Source: Chitinophaga pinensis
Lineage (GTDB): Bacteria > Bacteroidota > Bacteroidia > NS11-12g > UBA955
Length of the DNA: 64,000 nucleotides
NCBI GenBank assembly: GCA_945871905.1
Contig: CAMBXL010000010.1
Span: 1 to 64,000 of the forward strand
Direction: 5' to 3'
The notes under the pieces were generated by a model that did no database searches, was not told the origin of the DNA, and saw only the letters and a list, made by a program, of their open reading frames with translations. A program made the position numbers and the translations under genes. Positions 35,675-44,044 of this stretch are shown here, one piece after another (within the stretch, counting starts at the first letter, position 1; every line of letters starts with the position of its first letter).

Positions 35675-37100
35675 ATATAATTTTAACAAAACAAAAATTG
35701 TAGCCACTATTGGACCTGCTACCGAATCAAAGGAAATGCTTAAAAAACTAATCCTTGCAGGCGTTGATGTGTGCCGAATTAACTCTTCTCACGGCACTCA
35801 AGAAGACCACAAAAAAGTTATTACCGCCATTCGCGAAATAAACAAAGAACTAAATTCAGACATTTGTATTCTTCAGGATTTACAAGGGCCTAAACTAAGA
35901 ATAGGCATTGTAGAAAACGACGAAATAACCATTGAAAAAGGGCATAAACTAATCTTAACATGCAATGAATTAATCGGCAACAAAGACAAAATAACCATTC
36001 GTTACATCGATTTAGCAAAAGATGTTAAACCTGGAGAACACATTTTGTTAGATGATGGAAAATTGGAATTAAAAATTATCAAAGTTTTGAATAATACTGA
36101 TGTTGAGGCCGAAGTAATAGAAGGCGGTTTACTTAAATCAAAAAAAGGATTCAATTTACCCCACACCGATGTTTCCTTTCCTAGCTTAACTGAAAAAGAT
36201 TTGCTTGACCTTGATTTTGCTCTCGAAAACAATGTCGAATGGATTGGTTTGTCTTTTGTTAGAAAAGCTGAAGATATTATCGATTTAAAAAAACGCATAG
36301 CAGCAAGTGGAAAAGACTGTAGAGTGATTGCAAAAATAGAAAAACCTGAAGCGGTAAAAAACATAGATTCAATCATTGCTGTTACAGATGCAGTAATGGT
36401 AGCAAGAGGCGACTTAGGCGTTGAAATGCCTTTGCAAGATTTACCTATTATTCAAAAAAACATCATTGACAAATGTATCAAAGCGGCCAAACCTGTTATC
36501 GTTGCTACACAAATGATGGAAAGCATGATATACAACTCTACCCCTACTAGGGCTGAAGTGAGTGATGTTGCCAATGCGGTTATTGATGGTGCAGATGCCG
36601 TAATGCTTAGTGCTGAAACAAGTATTGGTAAATTCCCCATTAAAGTGGTGGAAACCATGGAGAAAATTGTTCGTGACGTTGAAAAAGACAAACGCGTCTA
36701 TTACAAAGGCAGCAAACCAACACCAGACAGTGACACTTTCCTTTCTGATGAAATTTGCTTTACCGCGGTTAGAATGAGTGACCACCTAAAAGCTAAATCT
36801 ATCGTTGGGATGACCCGTTCAGGATATTCTGCTTTAGAATTATCTTCTTACAGACCTAAAGCCGATATTTTCATTTTTACCAATAACGAAGTTTTGCTAA
36901 AAGCCATGAGTTTGGTTTGGGGAGTTAGAGGCTTTTATTATGACGATTACATCAGTACTGACCAAACCTTTACCGATGTAATAGAGGTTTTAAAAAATAA
37001 CAAATTGGTAGAAAATGGCGATATTGTTGTTCACACGGCAAGTATGCCTATCCATAAAAAATCAATGGCCAATAGCATCAAAGTCAGCATTGTAGATTAG
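35667..37100 (+). CDS. pyk: Pyruvate kinase
   Basis: 477 residues, normal length. The TKIVATIGPATES start, RINSSHGT, the K/E/D metal site around RVIAKIEKPEAVKNID and AVMVARGDLGVEMP, and GADAVMLSAETSIGKFP identify the catalytic barrel; the C-terminal domain (about 355-477) is complete. It makes pyruvate and ATP from phosphoenolpyruvate and ADP in glycolysis. Co-transcribed with the IPExxxVDY gene; the L,D-transpeptidase gene begins six bases after its stop. Confidence 0.98.
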   Translation: MYKYNFNKTKIVATIGPATESKEMLKKLILAGVDVCRINSSHGTQEDHKKVITAIREINKELNSDICILQDLQGPKLRIGIVENDEITIEKGHKLILTCNELIGNKDKITIRYIDLAKDVKPGEHILLDDGKLELKIIKVLNNTDVEAEVIEGGLLKSKKGFNLPHTDVSFPSLTEKDLLDLDFALENNVEWIGLSFVRKAEDIIDLKKRIAASGKDCRVIAKIEKPEAVKNIDSIIAVTDAVMVARGDLGVEMPLQDLPIIQKNIIDKCIKAAKPVIVATQMMESMIYNSTPTRAEVSDVANAVIDGADAVMLSAETSIGKFPIKVVETMEKIVRDVEKDKRVYYKGSKPTPDSDTFLSDEICFTAVRMSDHLKAKSIVGMTRSGYSALELSSYRPKADIFIFTNNEVLLKAMSLVWGVRGFYYDDYISTDQTFTDVIEVLKNNKLVENGDIVVHTASMPIHKKSMANSIKVSIVD

Positions 37101-37106
37101 TTGAAA

Positions 37107-37871
37107 ATGACATTTAGCAAAGGAATTTTATTTTTTTTGTTGTTTTATTCCCTCCAATTGATAGGGCAACCTCAGGTATTTTCAGAAAAACAGCTTGGCA
37201 ATCAAAGGGTTTGGAACGCCCGTTTAAGTTGTGATGAGACCTTAAAGAATTTATTTGAGTCTAACTATCTTTCCTACCCTCCCAAATATGTTTATTGGAG
37301 AGCCTTTAAAAAGGAAAAACAATTGGAGTTATGGGCGGCAGACAGTGCTAACCACCGATACAAATTAATAAAAACTTACGCTATCGTGAATACTTCGGGA
37401 ACACTTGGCCCCAAAAGATTTGAAGGAGACTTTCAAATACCCGAAGGCTATTACCACATCAATCAATACAATCCTTATAGCAATTTTTACTTGTCATTCA
37501 AAGTCTCATACCCCAACAAAAGCGATAGCATACTTGGAAAAAAGGGTCAATATGGTGGACAAATCTTTGTTCATGGTGACAGCTTAACAATAGGATGTTT
37601 ACCCATGAGTAATGAGGTAATTAAAGAAATTTATTGGTGTAACATTCAAGCCAATTCAAACAAAGAAAACAATTATTACATTCCTATCCACATTTACCCT
37701 TGCAGAATGAATGCTACTAATTGGAATTTCTTAAAGAAAACGTATTCATTCGACCCTGTTAAGCTAGATTTTTGGAAAAACTTACAGAGTGGATATAACT
37801 TTTTTGAGTTAATAAAAACCCCTCCAAAGCCCTTAGTGGATCAGAAAGGAAGATATTGGATTAGTTATTGA
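37107..37871 (+). CDS. YkuD-type L,D-transpeptidase (YafK-like)
   Basis: 254 residues from the ATG (a TTG two codons earlier immediately follows the pyk stop). Signal peptide about 1-20 (ends IGQ). The catalytic motif is HGDSLTIGCLPMS with His156 and Cys164. The block TSGTLGPKRFEGDFQIPEGYYHI is typical of the YafK/ErfK group, in which members cut or form cross-links between peptidoglycan and lipoprotein or between stem peptides. Periplasmic. Its last bases overlap the convergent Fe-S gene. Confidence 0.92.
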   Translation: MTFSKGILFFLLFYSLQLIGQPQVFSEKQLGNQRVWNARLSCDETLKNLFESNYLSYPPKYVYWRAFKKEKQLELWAADSANHRYKLIKTYAIVNTSGTLGPKRFEGDFQIPEGYYHINQYNPYSNFYLSFKVSYPNKSDSILGKKGQYGGQIFVHGDSLTIGCLPMSNEVIKEIYWCNIQANSNKENNYYIPIHIYPCRMNATNWNFLKKTYSFDPVKLDFWKNLQSGYNFFELIKTPPKPLVDQKGRYWISY

Positions 37872-39160
37872 TTAGTCCAATTCGCTCTGTCAGAAGGAGA
37901 AAACTGCCAAGGTGCGCTGTTGTTTTCCAAATTGGTTAACATTCCATTTAATTCAGAAGGCGCTGCACTTTGTTCCATTACCAAATATTGACGCATTTGC
38001 ATGATAATATCAACTGGTCTGATATTTATTGGACAGGCATCTACACAAGCATTACATGTGGTACAAGCCCAAAGCTCTTCGCTTGAAATTTTATCGTGCA
38101 AACTTTTTCCATCGTGAAAATCGGGACCATTTTTATCTTTTTCATTACCCAATTCAACCAAACGATCGCGGGTATCCATCATCACTTTACGAGGAGAAAG
38201 CAACTTTCCGGTGATATTAGCAGGACAAACGCTTGTACATCGGCCACATTCGGTGCAAGAATAGGATTCCATTAGGTTTTTCCAAGACAAGTCTGCCACA
38301 TCTTTAGCACCAAATCCTTCGGGTGACTGATAATTATCGGGAGGCGTAAAAGATGGGTCTAGCATTAATTTAACCTCAGTGGTTACGCTAGCCATATTAG
38401 GGATTTCTCCCACAGGTTCTAATTTACTGTAATAGGTATTAGGGAAAGCCAAGAAAATGTGCAAGTGTTTGCTGAATGGAATGTAATTAACAAACAACAA
38501 AACCCCAATCCAATGAATCCACCAAAACAACTTAACGGTTGTGTGGAGTGCATGTTCGCCCATTGAGCTGAAAATAGGCGTTAAGAACTGACTAATGGGC
38601 AATTGATAGGCATTTTGCAAAGGGGCATCTGCGGCATTCATTAACAACAAGGCAGACATAAGCACAATTTCAATAAATAAAATATAGTTGGCATCTTTAA
38701 TTGGCCATCCATTCATTTCCACACCAGTGAATCTTTTCACTTTAGAAACATGACGTCTGTACAAAAATGCAATACAAGCTAAAATGACCAAAACACCTAA
38801 AATTTCAAAAAAACCAATCAAAAAACCGTAAAATCCGCCGAGTAGCGGTTGAAAAATGCGGTGATTTCCGGTAATTCCGTCAATAATTATCTCCAAGACC
38901 TCGATATTGATGAGGATAAAACCCACATAAATGATTAAATGCAAAAAGGCAGGAATGGGTTTTTTGGTCATTTTGGACTGTCCAAAAGCGACTCTAATCA
39001 TCGTTTTCAAACGCAACTTTTTATTGTCGTTAAGACTCTCTGGGCGCCCCATGTGTATGTTTCTTGCAATTTTTTTTACGCTTTTTGAAACGAACCAAAC
39101 AGCGATAGCAGTAACGATAATAAATAATATAGATGACAACATATTTAAATTGAGGTTCAA
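37865..39160 (-). CDS. Membrane 4Fe-4S oxidoreductase subunit (heterodisulfide reductase-like)
   Basis: 431 residues. Six membrane helices (about 5-260) are followed by a cytosolic dicluster ferredoxin domain with CTECGRCTSVCP (about 296-307) and CTTCNACVDACP (about 366-377). In this phylum such proteins are usually encoded next to a CCG-domain partner and are thought to pass electrons between quinones and soluble carriers. Here no partner is adjacent: a tRNA is upstream and a convergent gene downstream. Start ATG at 39160. Confidence 0.9.
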   Translation of the reverse strand: MNLNLNMLSSILFIIVTAIAVWFVSKSVKKIARNIHMGRPESLNDNKKLRLKTMIRVAFGQSKMTKKPIPAFLHLIIYVGFILINIEVLEIIIDGITGNHRIFQPLLGGFYGFLIGFFEILGVLVILACIAFLYRRHVSKVKRFTGVEMNGWPIKDANYILFIEIVLMSALLLMNAADAPLQNAYQLPISQFLTPIFSSMGEHALHTTVKLFWWIHWIGVLLFVNYIPFSKHLHIFLAFPNTYYSKLEPVGEIPNMASVTTEVKLMLDPSFTPPDNYQSPEGFGAKDVADLSWKNLMESYSCTECGRCTSVCPANITGKLLSPRKVMMDTRDRLVELGNEKDKNGPDFHDGKSLHDKISSEELWACTTCNACVDACPINIRPVDIIMQMRQYLVMEQSAAPSELNGMLTNLENNSAPWQFSPSDRANWTNQ

Positions 39161-39185
39161 TATTAAACAAAAAAATAAAAAATAG

Positions 39186-39216
39186 TTTGTATTAGATAAA
39201 AAAAAATATATTTTTG
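39186..39216 (+). promoter_or_regulatory. Full promoter TTTG-N19-TATTTTTG of tRNA-Phe
   Basis: TTTG at 39186-39189, a 19-base spacer and TATTTTTG at 39209-39216 match the consensus exactly, 16 bases before the first tRNA base. Confidence 0.8.
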
Positions 39217-39232
39217 CACTCCCAATTAGGAA

Positions 39233-39305
39233 GGTATCTTAGCTCAGTTGGTAGAGCAAAGGACTGAAAATCCTTGTGTCCGCGGTTCGATTCCGCGAGA
39301 TACCA
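39233..39305 (+). tRNA. tRNA-Phe (anticodon GAA)
   Basis: 73 bases. The acceptor arm GGTATCT pairs with AGATACC, the D arm has AGCTCAGTTGGTAGAGC, the anticodon loop is CTGAAAA giving GAA, and the T arm is CGCGG-TTCGATT-CCGCG. The discriminator is A and CCA is not encoded (CAA follows), so CCA must be added after transcription. Confidence 0.97.
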
Positions 39306-39310
39306 CAATA

Positions 39311-39340
39311 AAACCCTTGAGAAATCAAGGGTTTTTTGTT
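39311..39340 (+). terminator. Terminator after tRNA-Phe
   Basis: Ten-base stem AAACCCTTGA / TCAAGGGTTT around a GAAA tetraloop, followed by T-rich sequence. Confidence 0.85.
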
Positions 39341-39380
39341 TTATTGGAATTACGTTTTTATATTTTTCATTTTAATTTAC

Positions 39381-39388
39381 TATGTTTG
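39381..39388 (+). promoter_or_regulatory. -7 promoter element (TATGTTTG) of the DUF4234-like gene
   Basis: Exact TAnnTTTG match, leaving a leader of about 55 bases before the ATG at 39447. No -33 TTTG found at 19 bases. Confidence 0.4.
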
Positions 39389-39446
39389 AAATCTTAATCT
39401 GATCGATTAACCATTGAACCAATAATTAATTCAAACATAAAACAAT

Positions 39447-40001
39447 ATGGAAAACCAATCAGAAATCATTGACCAAGGCATCATTCAAAAAGAGAGCCTT
39501 ATAGAAGAGCAATCTATCATTAGCATCAATAAATTCGTTTTCTTGTCCATCATCACCTTCGGGTTGTACGATTTATGGTGGACTTACAAAGCTTGGCGTT
39601 TTTTTAAACAAAAAGACAATTTAGACATTATGCCCGCTATCCGAACTTTATTGGCTATCTTCTTTTTATATTCCTTGTTTAGTGATATTTTAAATTACGC
39701 CAAAGAAAAAGGCTATGAACAAAGCTATTCCCCAACTTTTGCTTTCGTGGGAGTACTACTGTTTAATGCAATGGGGCGCCTACCTGACCCTTATTGGATG
39801 ATTACTACCTTTACATTCTTGTTTATGTTAGGCCCTTTTAATGCTTTAAATTATGCCAAACAAAATTCTGACGACATTAATGTTAAAATCCAAAATGGTT
39901 TTAATGCAAGGCAAATTGTCCTTATTGTATTAGGGGGATTGTTGTGGGGCTTAGTCATTATAGGGCTAATGATGCCAGATGATTACAGTGCTATTAACTA
40001 G
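39447..40001 (+). CDS. DUF4234-like four-helix membrane protein
   Basis: 184 residues. The segment FVFLSIITFGLYDLWWTYKAWRF (about 31-53), cut here as one motif of hydrophobic helix plus WW-YK-W, is the DUF4234 signature; three further hydrophobic segments follow (about 65-85, 98-135, 155-177). Role unknown. Single gene between two terminators. Confidence 0.72.
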   Translation: MENQSEIIDQGIIQKESLIEEQSIISINKFVFLSIITFGLYDLWWTYKAWRFFKQKDNLDIMPAIRTLLAIFFLYSLFSDILNYAKEKGYEQSYSPTFAFVGVLLFNAMGRLPDPYWMITTFTFLFMLGPFNALNYAKQNSDDINVKIQNGFNARQIVLIVLGGLLWGLVIIGLMMPDDYSAIN

Positions 40002-40127
40002 GTAATTTGTCATTTTTTCGTCATAATAACAAAACTCCGCAACTATTTATTTCTAACAAACGTCTATAGTATGCAATGCGATAATAGTTGTAGTAATACT
40101 GATATCCATTTCATACGCTGATGCAAG
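40002..40127. other. Long 3' region before the terminator, no clear gene
   Basis: About 125 bases separate the DUF4234-like stop from the hairpin. A 16-codon frame (MQCDNSCSNTDIHFIR) starts near 40072, but nothing supports its translation. It may be a 3' untranslated region or a small RNA. Confidence 0.35.
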
Positions 40128-40165
40128 AAAGCCTTTGTTTGTAAACAGACAAAGGCTTTTTTGTT
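40128..40165 (+). terminator. Terminator after the DUF4234-like gene
   Basis: Eleven-base perfect stem AAAGCCTTTGT (40128-40138) / ACAAAGGCTTT (40149-40159) with a T run. It can work on both strands. Confidence 0.85.
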
Positions 40166-40239
40166 TTATGACAAATTACACGACCTCAACTCACTAATTC
40201 CAACAATTCATTAAATAAAAAATGAATAATTTGATTATT

Positions 40240-40271
40240 TTTGTCTTTTAACAAATTTTGCAAGATTTTTG
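40240..40271 (+). promoter_or_regulatory. Promoter TTTG-N20-GATTTTTG of the META-domain gene
   Basis: TTTG at 40240-40243 and GATTTTTG at 40264-40271 (one mismatch to TAnnTTTG) at a 20-base spacing. It lies inside the longest open frame, showing that the first 22 codons of that frame are leader. Confidence 0.55.
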
Positions 40272-40306
40272 CACACTTACTCTTTAAAAACAATTCAATA
40301 ATAAAA

Positions 40307-41314
40307 ATGAAACCCGCTATATTACCTTTATTAATTTTATTAATCACCTCCAATGTTTCTTGGGGTCAATCTGAATCAAGCAAAACTATTATTGTTGCTG
40401 ATGCCAAAATTTCATGTAACTACCAAAACACCATTATGGCTTGTTTGAAAATAAAATCACACCCTGACAGTGTTTGGCGCGACTTCCCTCACGACATTGA
40501 AGGTTTTATTTTTGAACCAGGCTTTGAAACAACTATTGAGATTTTAGAAACCGTCATTCAATTTCCAGGAGATTCTGTTCCTAAAACACAATACAAACTT
40601 ATAAAAACGATTGATAAAGTAAACAAAGTTCTTAACGATAAAAGGCTGTTGAGTAATAACCGTTGGAAAATAGTGAATTATGAAAAAGACGGAACACTGA
40701 CTCCATTACGAAGAACGAATGCTTTTGCTATATTCGATATCGACAACAACAAAATTAGCGGAAACAACTCTTGTAATACGTTCAATGGTAACACTATTAT
40801 TGAAGACGGCGTTATCTCATTTGGCATTTTAATGTCTACAAAAATGGCTTGTGAAAACAACCAATCTGAAGCCTTAATCAATGACGCATTAACAGGCAAA
40901 GCCGCTTACTACATTAGAAACAACATCTTATTTATTGTTTGTGAAAACCGCGGTATTCTTCATTTAAAACCTGAAAAAAGACTTGACTCAATATTACAAG
41001 TCATTAACACCCCTAAATCTCCTTTTGATGGCAACACAATGTTTACCTTAAAAGATGGTAAAGTTCAAATCAAATTAGATGAAATTCCTCTGGCAAAAAA
41101 CAGAATAATGATTTTTAATCCAGGAAAACTTTCTGACTTAGAAAAAAAGCCTAATTCTCCTGTTGCCAAAGTATTAGTGAACATCGATACTAATAGCGAT
41201 GTAAGCAAAATTCAAATCCTAAAAACACCACACAAAATCAACAACTCCAAATACATTGTTGTATTTTTAAAGGATGGGACTAAACGAAAAATGGAAATTT
41301 CCGAGGTCTACTAA
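40307..41314 (+). CDS. Exported DUF4377-META domain protein
   Basis: 335 residues from the ATG that begins a clean signal peptide (MKPAILPLLILLITS, ends SWG). First comes a DUF4377 domain (about 22-100; CLKIKSHPDSVWRDFPHDIEGF, then YKLIKTIDKVNK), then a META/HslJ domain (about 110-218; WKIVNYE, ISGNNSCNTFNGN, STKMACENN, LFIVCENRGILHL). The last 115 residues contain a carboxy-terminal beta region with no assignment. META domains occur in heat-shock and secreted proteins of unknown mechanism. Monocistronic; convergent with the GT9 gene two bases away. Confidence 0.85.
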   Translation: MKPAILPLLILLITSNVSWGQSESSKTIIVADAKISCNYQNTIMACLKIKSHPDSVWRDFPHDIEGFIFEPGFETTIEILETVIQFPGDSVPKTQYKLIKTIDKVNKVLNDKRLLSNNRWKIVNYEKDGTLTPLRRTNAFAIFDIDNNKISGNNSCNTFNGNTIIEDGVISFGILMSTKMACENNQSEALINDALTGKAAYYIRNNILFIVCENRGILHLKPEKRLDSILQVINTPKSPFDGNTMFTLKDGKVQIKLDEIPLAKNRIMIFNPGKLSDLEKKPNSPVAKVLVNIDTNSDVSKIQILKTPHKINNSKYIVVFLKDGTKRKMEISEVY

Positions 41315-41316
41315 TT

Positions 41317-42282
41317 CTAAGAAATCCACGCTGGAATTTCAGAGAAATCTATCTCTTGCATACATTTTAAATGCTTTTTGGGACAGGATGTATAGCCAAT
41401 TTTGCTACAAGGCCTGCACGACAATTCAGAAACCTCTAGAATCTTTTGGTCAATCTCTGTGTTAAATGGATAATAAGGAGCCATTCCAAAATCAGGAATC
41501 GTATTTCCCCAAATTGATACTATAGGCACTTTTAATGCCGCTGCAATATGCATCATTCCGGTGTCATGCGTAAACAATCTTTGGCTGTTTTTAATCAACA
41601 AAGCACTTTGATGAATACTCAACTCCCCACATAAATTAACTGCATTTGGACATTCTTTGGCAATCAGTTTACCTTGATGACTATCTTCCTTCCCTCCTAT
41701 TAAAACAACAGGAAAGCTTAACAACTTAAGCATTTCAAGTTGCTTATTAAGAGGCAATTTTTTGGTGGCATGTTGACCACCAATTGCATAAACAAAATAG
41801 CTTGAATTTATCGCCAACTTTTCGTCCAAATTTGTTTGTTCATTTATAAAAAAGTCCAAGCCCTTTCCATCATTAACTACACCCAGAGCATGGCAGGCCT
41901 GAAGATATCTGTCAACAATGTGAATGTATGGCAAAATATTAATTTTAAATCTCACTATTAACCACTTCTCCCAATTTAACTTATCGAAATGGTAAGTTTT
42001 CACCTTTATAATAGATTTTATTATCCTCGTTCTAAGATTGTGATGCAAATCAATAACAACATCATATTTTTCATTTTTCAACATTTTGGCAAACTGAAGC
42101 AATTGCTTATCAAACAATTGTAATTTGTCTATGTATGGATTGTTTTCCAATAAAACGCCAAAGTGTTTTTTGGTTGCAAAATGAACCTCAGCATTTGGCA
42201 CTTGTTGTTTTATGGCTCTTATAACTGGTGTTGTCAATACAATATCACCAATAGAACTAAACCTTATGATTAATATTTTCAT
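41317..42282 (-). CDS. GT9 family glycosyltransferase (heptosyltransferase-like)
   Basis: 321 residues covering a full GT9 fold: MKILIIRFSSIGDIVLTTPVIRA at the N-terminus (donor-side Asp in SIGD), VVIDLHHNLRTR, FVYAIGGQHATKKLP, VVLIGGKEDSHQGK and FTHDTGMMHIAAALKVP. A C-terminal Cys cluster (CRPCSKIGYTSC, then CMQEI) is common in this subgroup. Acts on lipid A-core or similar glycolipids at the inner membrane. Starts 22 bases after the polX-like gene and is probably in its operon. Confidence 0.9.
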   Translation of the reverse strand: MKILIIRFSSIGDIVLTTPVIRAIKQQVPNAEVHFATKKHFGVLLENNPYIDKLQLFDKQLLQFAKMLKNEKYDVVIDLHHNLRTRIIKSIIKVKTYHFDKLNWEKWLIVRFKINILPYIHIVDRYLQACHALGVVNDGKGLDFFINEQTNLDEKLAINSSYFVYAIGGQHATKKLPLNKQLEMLKLLSFPVVLIGGKEDSHQGKLIAKECPNAVNLCGELSIHQSALLIKNSQRLFTHDTGMMHIAAALKVPIVSIWGNTIPDFGMAPYYPFNTEIDQKILEVSELSCRPCSKIGYTSCPKKHLKCMQEIDFSEIPAWIS

Positions 42283-42304
42283 TGGCTATAGGATTGATAC
42301 AAAA

Positions 42305-43954
42305 CTACTTATTTTTTACCCAAGTATCAAAAGCGATTAAATCTTTTGCATTTAAACAAGATTCGGGGGTTAGGTAAGCTTTTCTTGCCACATTCACGCC
42401 ATATCGCATGTCTTGATAACCGTCTTTGTGATGGGCATCGGGATTGATACTAATTATTCCACCTTTTGATACATAATAATCGATCCAACGCCAATCGATA
42501 TCCAAACGGTAGGGATGGGCATTGAGCTCAACGACAACTTTATTTTGCAAACACGCATCTAGTATGTATTGGTGATTGATACTGTATCCCGGGCGCATCA
42601 ACAGCAACCGTCCTGTTGGATGACCCAAAATTCTGGTTCGGGGATGTTCAATGGCTCTTATAAGTCTTTTGTGTGCTTTTTCTTCATCCATAGTCAACTG
42701 ACTGTGAACACTCGCTACGATGACCTCAAACTGTGACAATAACTCCTCTTCGTAATCCAAACTACCATCGGTTAATATATCACTTTCTATCCCTTTGTAA
42801 ACCTTAAAACCATTGTAACCTTTATTGAGTTTATCAATCTCATCAAATTGCTGTATCACTCTGTCAGGCTTTAATCCACCAGCATAACCAGCAGATTGTG
42901 AGTGGTCGCAAACTACAAGATATTCAAACCCACTTTTTTGTGCAAAATCAGACATTTCTTTGAGCGTATGCAACCCATCACTGTAGGTGGTATGATTGTG
43001 AATAACCCCTTTCAAGTCCTTGTATTCAATAAGATTTGCCTGTTTGTCTAAATTATTTAGCTCACTTAATCCTTCTCTTAACTCTGGTAGAATATAGACC
43101 AAACATAAGGACTTATATATGTCTTCTTCAGAAGAATTATTAACGGCCGATCTATCGTAATTTATTAGTTTTAAATGACTTTCTGTTGATGTTGTTTCAA
43201 AAAGCAAACTTTCAAAATCCGCTGAACTACACAAATGAAAAACAACAGACAAAACTTCGGCATATTTGAACTTAACTGTTGTTCCATCGAATTCTACAAA
43301 ATCCAAATGAGGCACAGCAAGGTTTGTCCAATCATTTGTTGGGTTAAGCGCTTCAACAACAAACTCGAGTTGATTGACAATTTCATCCAACCTTCTATAT
43401 TCTCCTGTCAGTTGCGCTTTTTTACAAATGGCAGAGCTATCGAGACTTTCCATGATTTTCAAAGCAATAGGTTCTACTTTTGCCCAATGAAATTTCCCTT
43501 CTTGGTTGTATTTAAATTCAATATCAGACAATATTTGGTTTTGTGTTTTGTGCCCAAAACCTTTGATTTCTACCAATCTATTTTCCCTACAAGCTTCGAG
43601 AAGTTCCACTACAGAAGCTATACCTACTTCTTTCCACAACACCTCCACTTTTTTGGGACCTAAACCTTTAATATTCAACAAATCAACAACCCCTTTTGGT
43701 GTTTTTTCGATTAATAATTCAAGTTCTTGCAATGTGCCCGTTTCTTTAATTTCAATCAGTTTAGGCAAAAACCCTTTATGAAAACTTAAATTGAACAAAA
43801 TTTGCGCTTCATCCATTTCAAAAAAAGGCTCTTGAAATTTCTTTAAAAAGAACACTAAATTAGCTATCGATTTAACTTTAAATGAATTACCTCCATGCAG
43901 TTCGTACAACTTACCATACAATGTAAACAGTTTAGAAAGTTCTTGATTGGTCAT
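42305..43954 (-). CDS. PolX-like protein: helix-hairpin-helix, degenerate polymerase palm, PHP domain
   Basis: 549 residues. The N-terminal region (about 1-150) has the 8-kDa-type and helix-hairpin-helix elements (GGNSFKVKSIANLVFF, LNIKGLGPKKVEVLWKE). The palm (about 165-300) retains GEYRR, but the D-x-D catalytic pair of PolX is not seen (NQLEFV instead). The PHP domain (about 310-549) looks intact: IHNHTTYSDG, CDHSQSAG, SVHSQ, ILGHPTGR, ELNAHP and SINPDAH supply the metal ligands. PolX proteins combine polymerase and 3'-5' exonuclease or AP-endonuclease activity; here the nuclease side is probably what remains. Confidence 0.88.
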   Translation of the reverse strand: MTNQELSKLFTLYGKLYELHGGNSFKVKSIANLVFFLKKFQEPFFEMDEAQILFNLSFHKGFLPKLIEIKETGTLQELELLIEKTPKGVVDLLNIKGLGPKKVEVLWKEVGIASVVELLEACRENRLVEIKGFGHKTQNQILSDIEFKYNQEGKFHWAKVEPIALKIMESLDSSAICKKAQLTGEYRRLDEIVNQLEFVVEALNPTNDWTNLAVPHLDFVEFDGTTVKFKYAEVLSVVFHLCSSADFESLLFETTSTESHLKLINYDRSAVNNSSEEDIYKSLCLVYILPELREGLSELNNLDKQANLIEYKDLKGVIHNHTTYSDGLHTLKEMSDFAQKSGFEYLVVCDHSQSAGYAGGLKPDRVIQQFDEIDKLNKGYNGFKVYKGIESDILTDGSLDYEEELLSQFEVIVASVHSQLTMDEEKAHKRLIRAIEHPRTRILGHPTGRLLLMRPGYSINHQYILDACLQNKVVVELNAHPYRLDIDWRWIDYYVSKGGIISINPDAHHKDGYQDMRYGVNVARKAYLTPESCLNAKDLIAFDTWVKNK

Positions 43955-43964
43955 TTTTGAAAAA

Positions 43965-43972
43965 CAAACATA
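43965..43972 (-). promoter_or_regulatory. -7 promoter element (TATGTTTG) of the polX-like gene
   Basis: Exact TAnnTTTG match on the minus strand, ten bases before the ATG at 43954. Confidence 0.55.
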
Positions 43973-44016
43973 CTTACATTTTTTTAAAAAAATGATAAAA
44001 ACAATAGAAAACCTCT

Positions 44017-44024
44017 TAAATTAG
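44017..44024 (+). promoter_or_regulatory. -7-like element (TAAATTAG) of the alpha-2-macroglobulin gene
   Basis: One mismatch to TAnnTTTG, 20 bases before the ATG. Weak evidence. Confidence 0.3.
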
Positions 44025-44044
44025 CACAATAAAATTCAATCAAT

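Noticed and set aside
40072-40122. Sixteen-codon peptide frame with two Cys
   Set aside because: No promoter, conservation or coding evidence; chance frame in a 3' region.
40241-40306. Twenty-two-codon extension of the META-domain protein
   Set aside because: It contains the likely promoter, and a clean signal peptide begins at the ATG at 40307.
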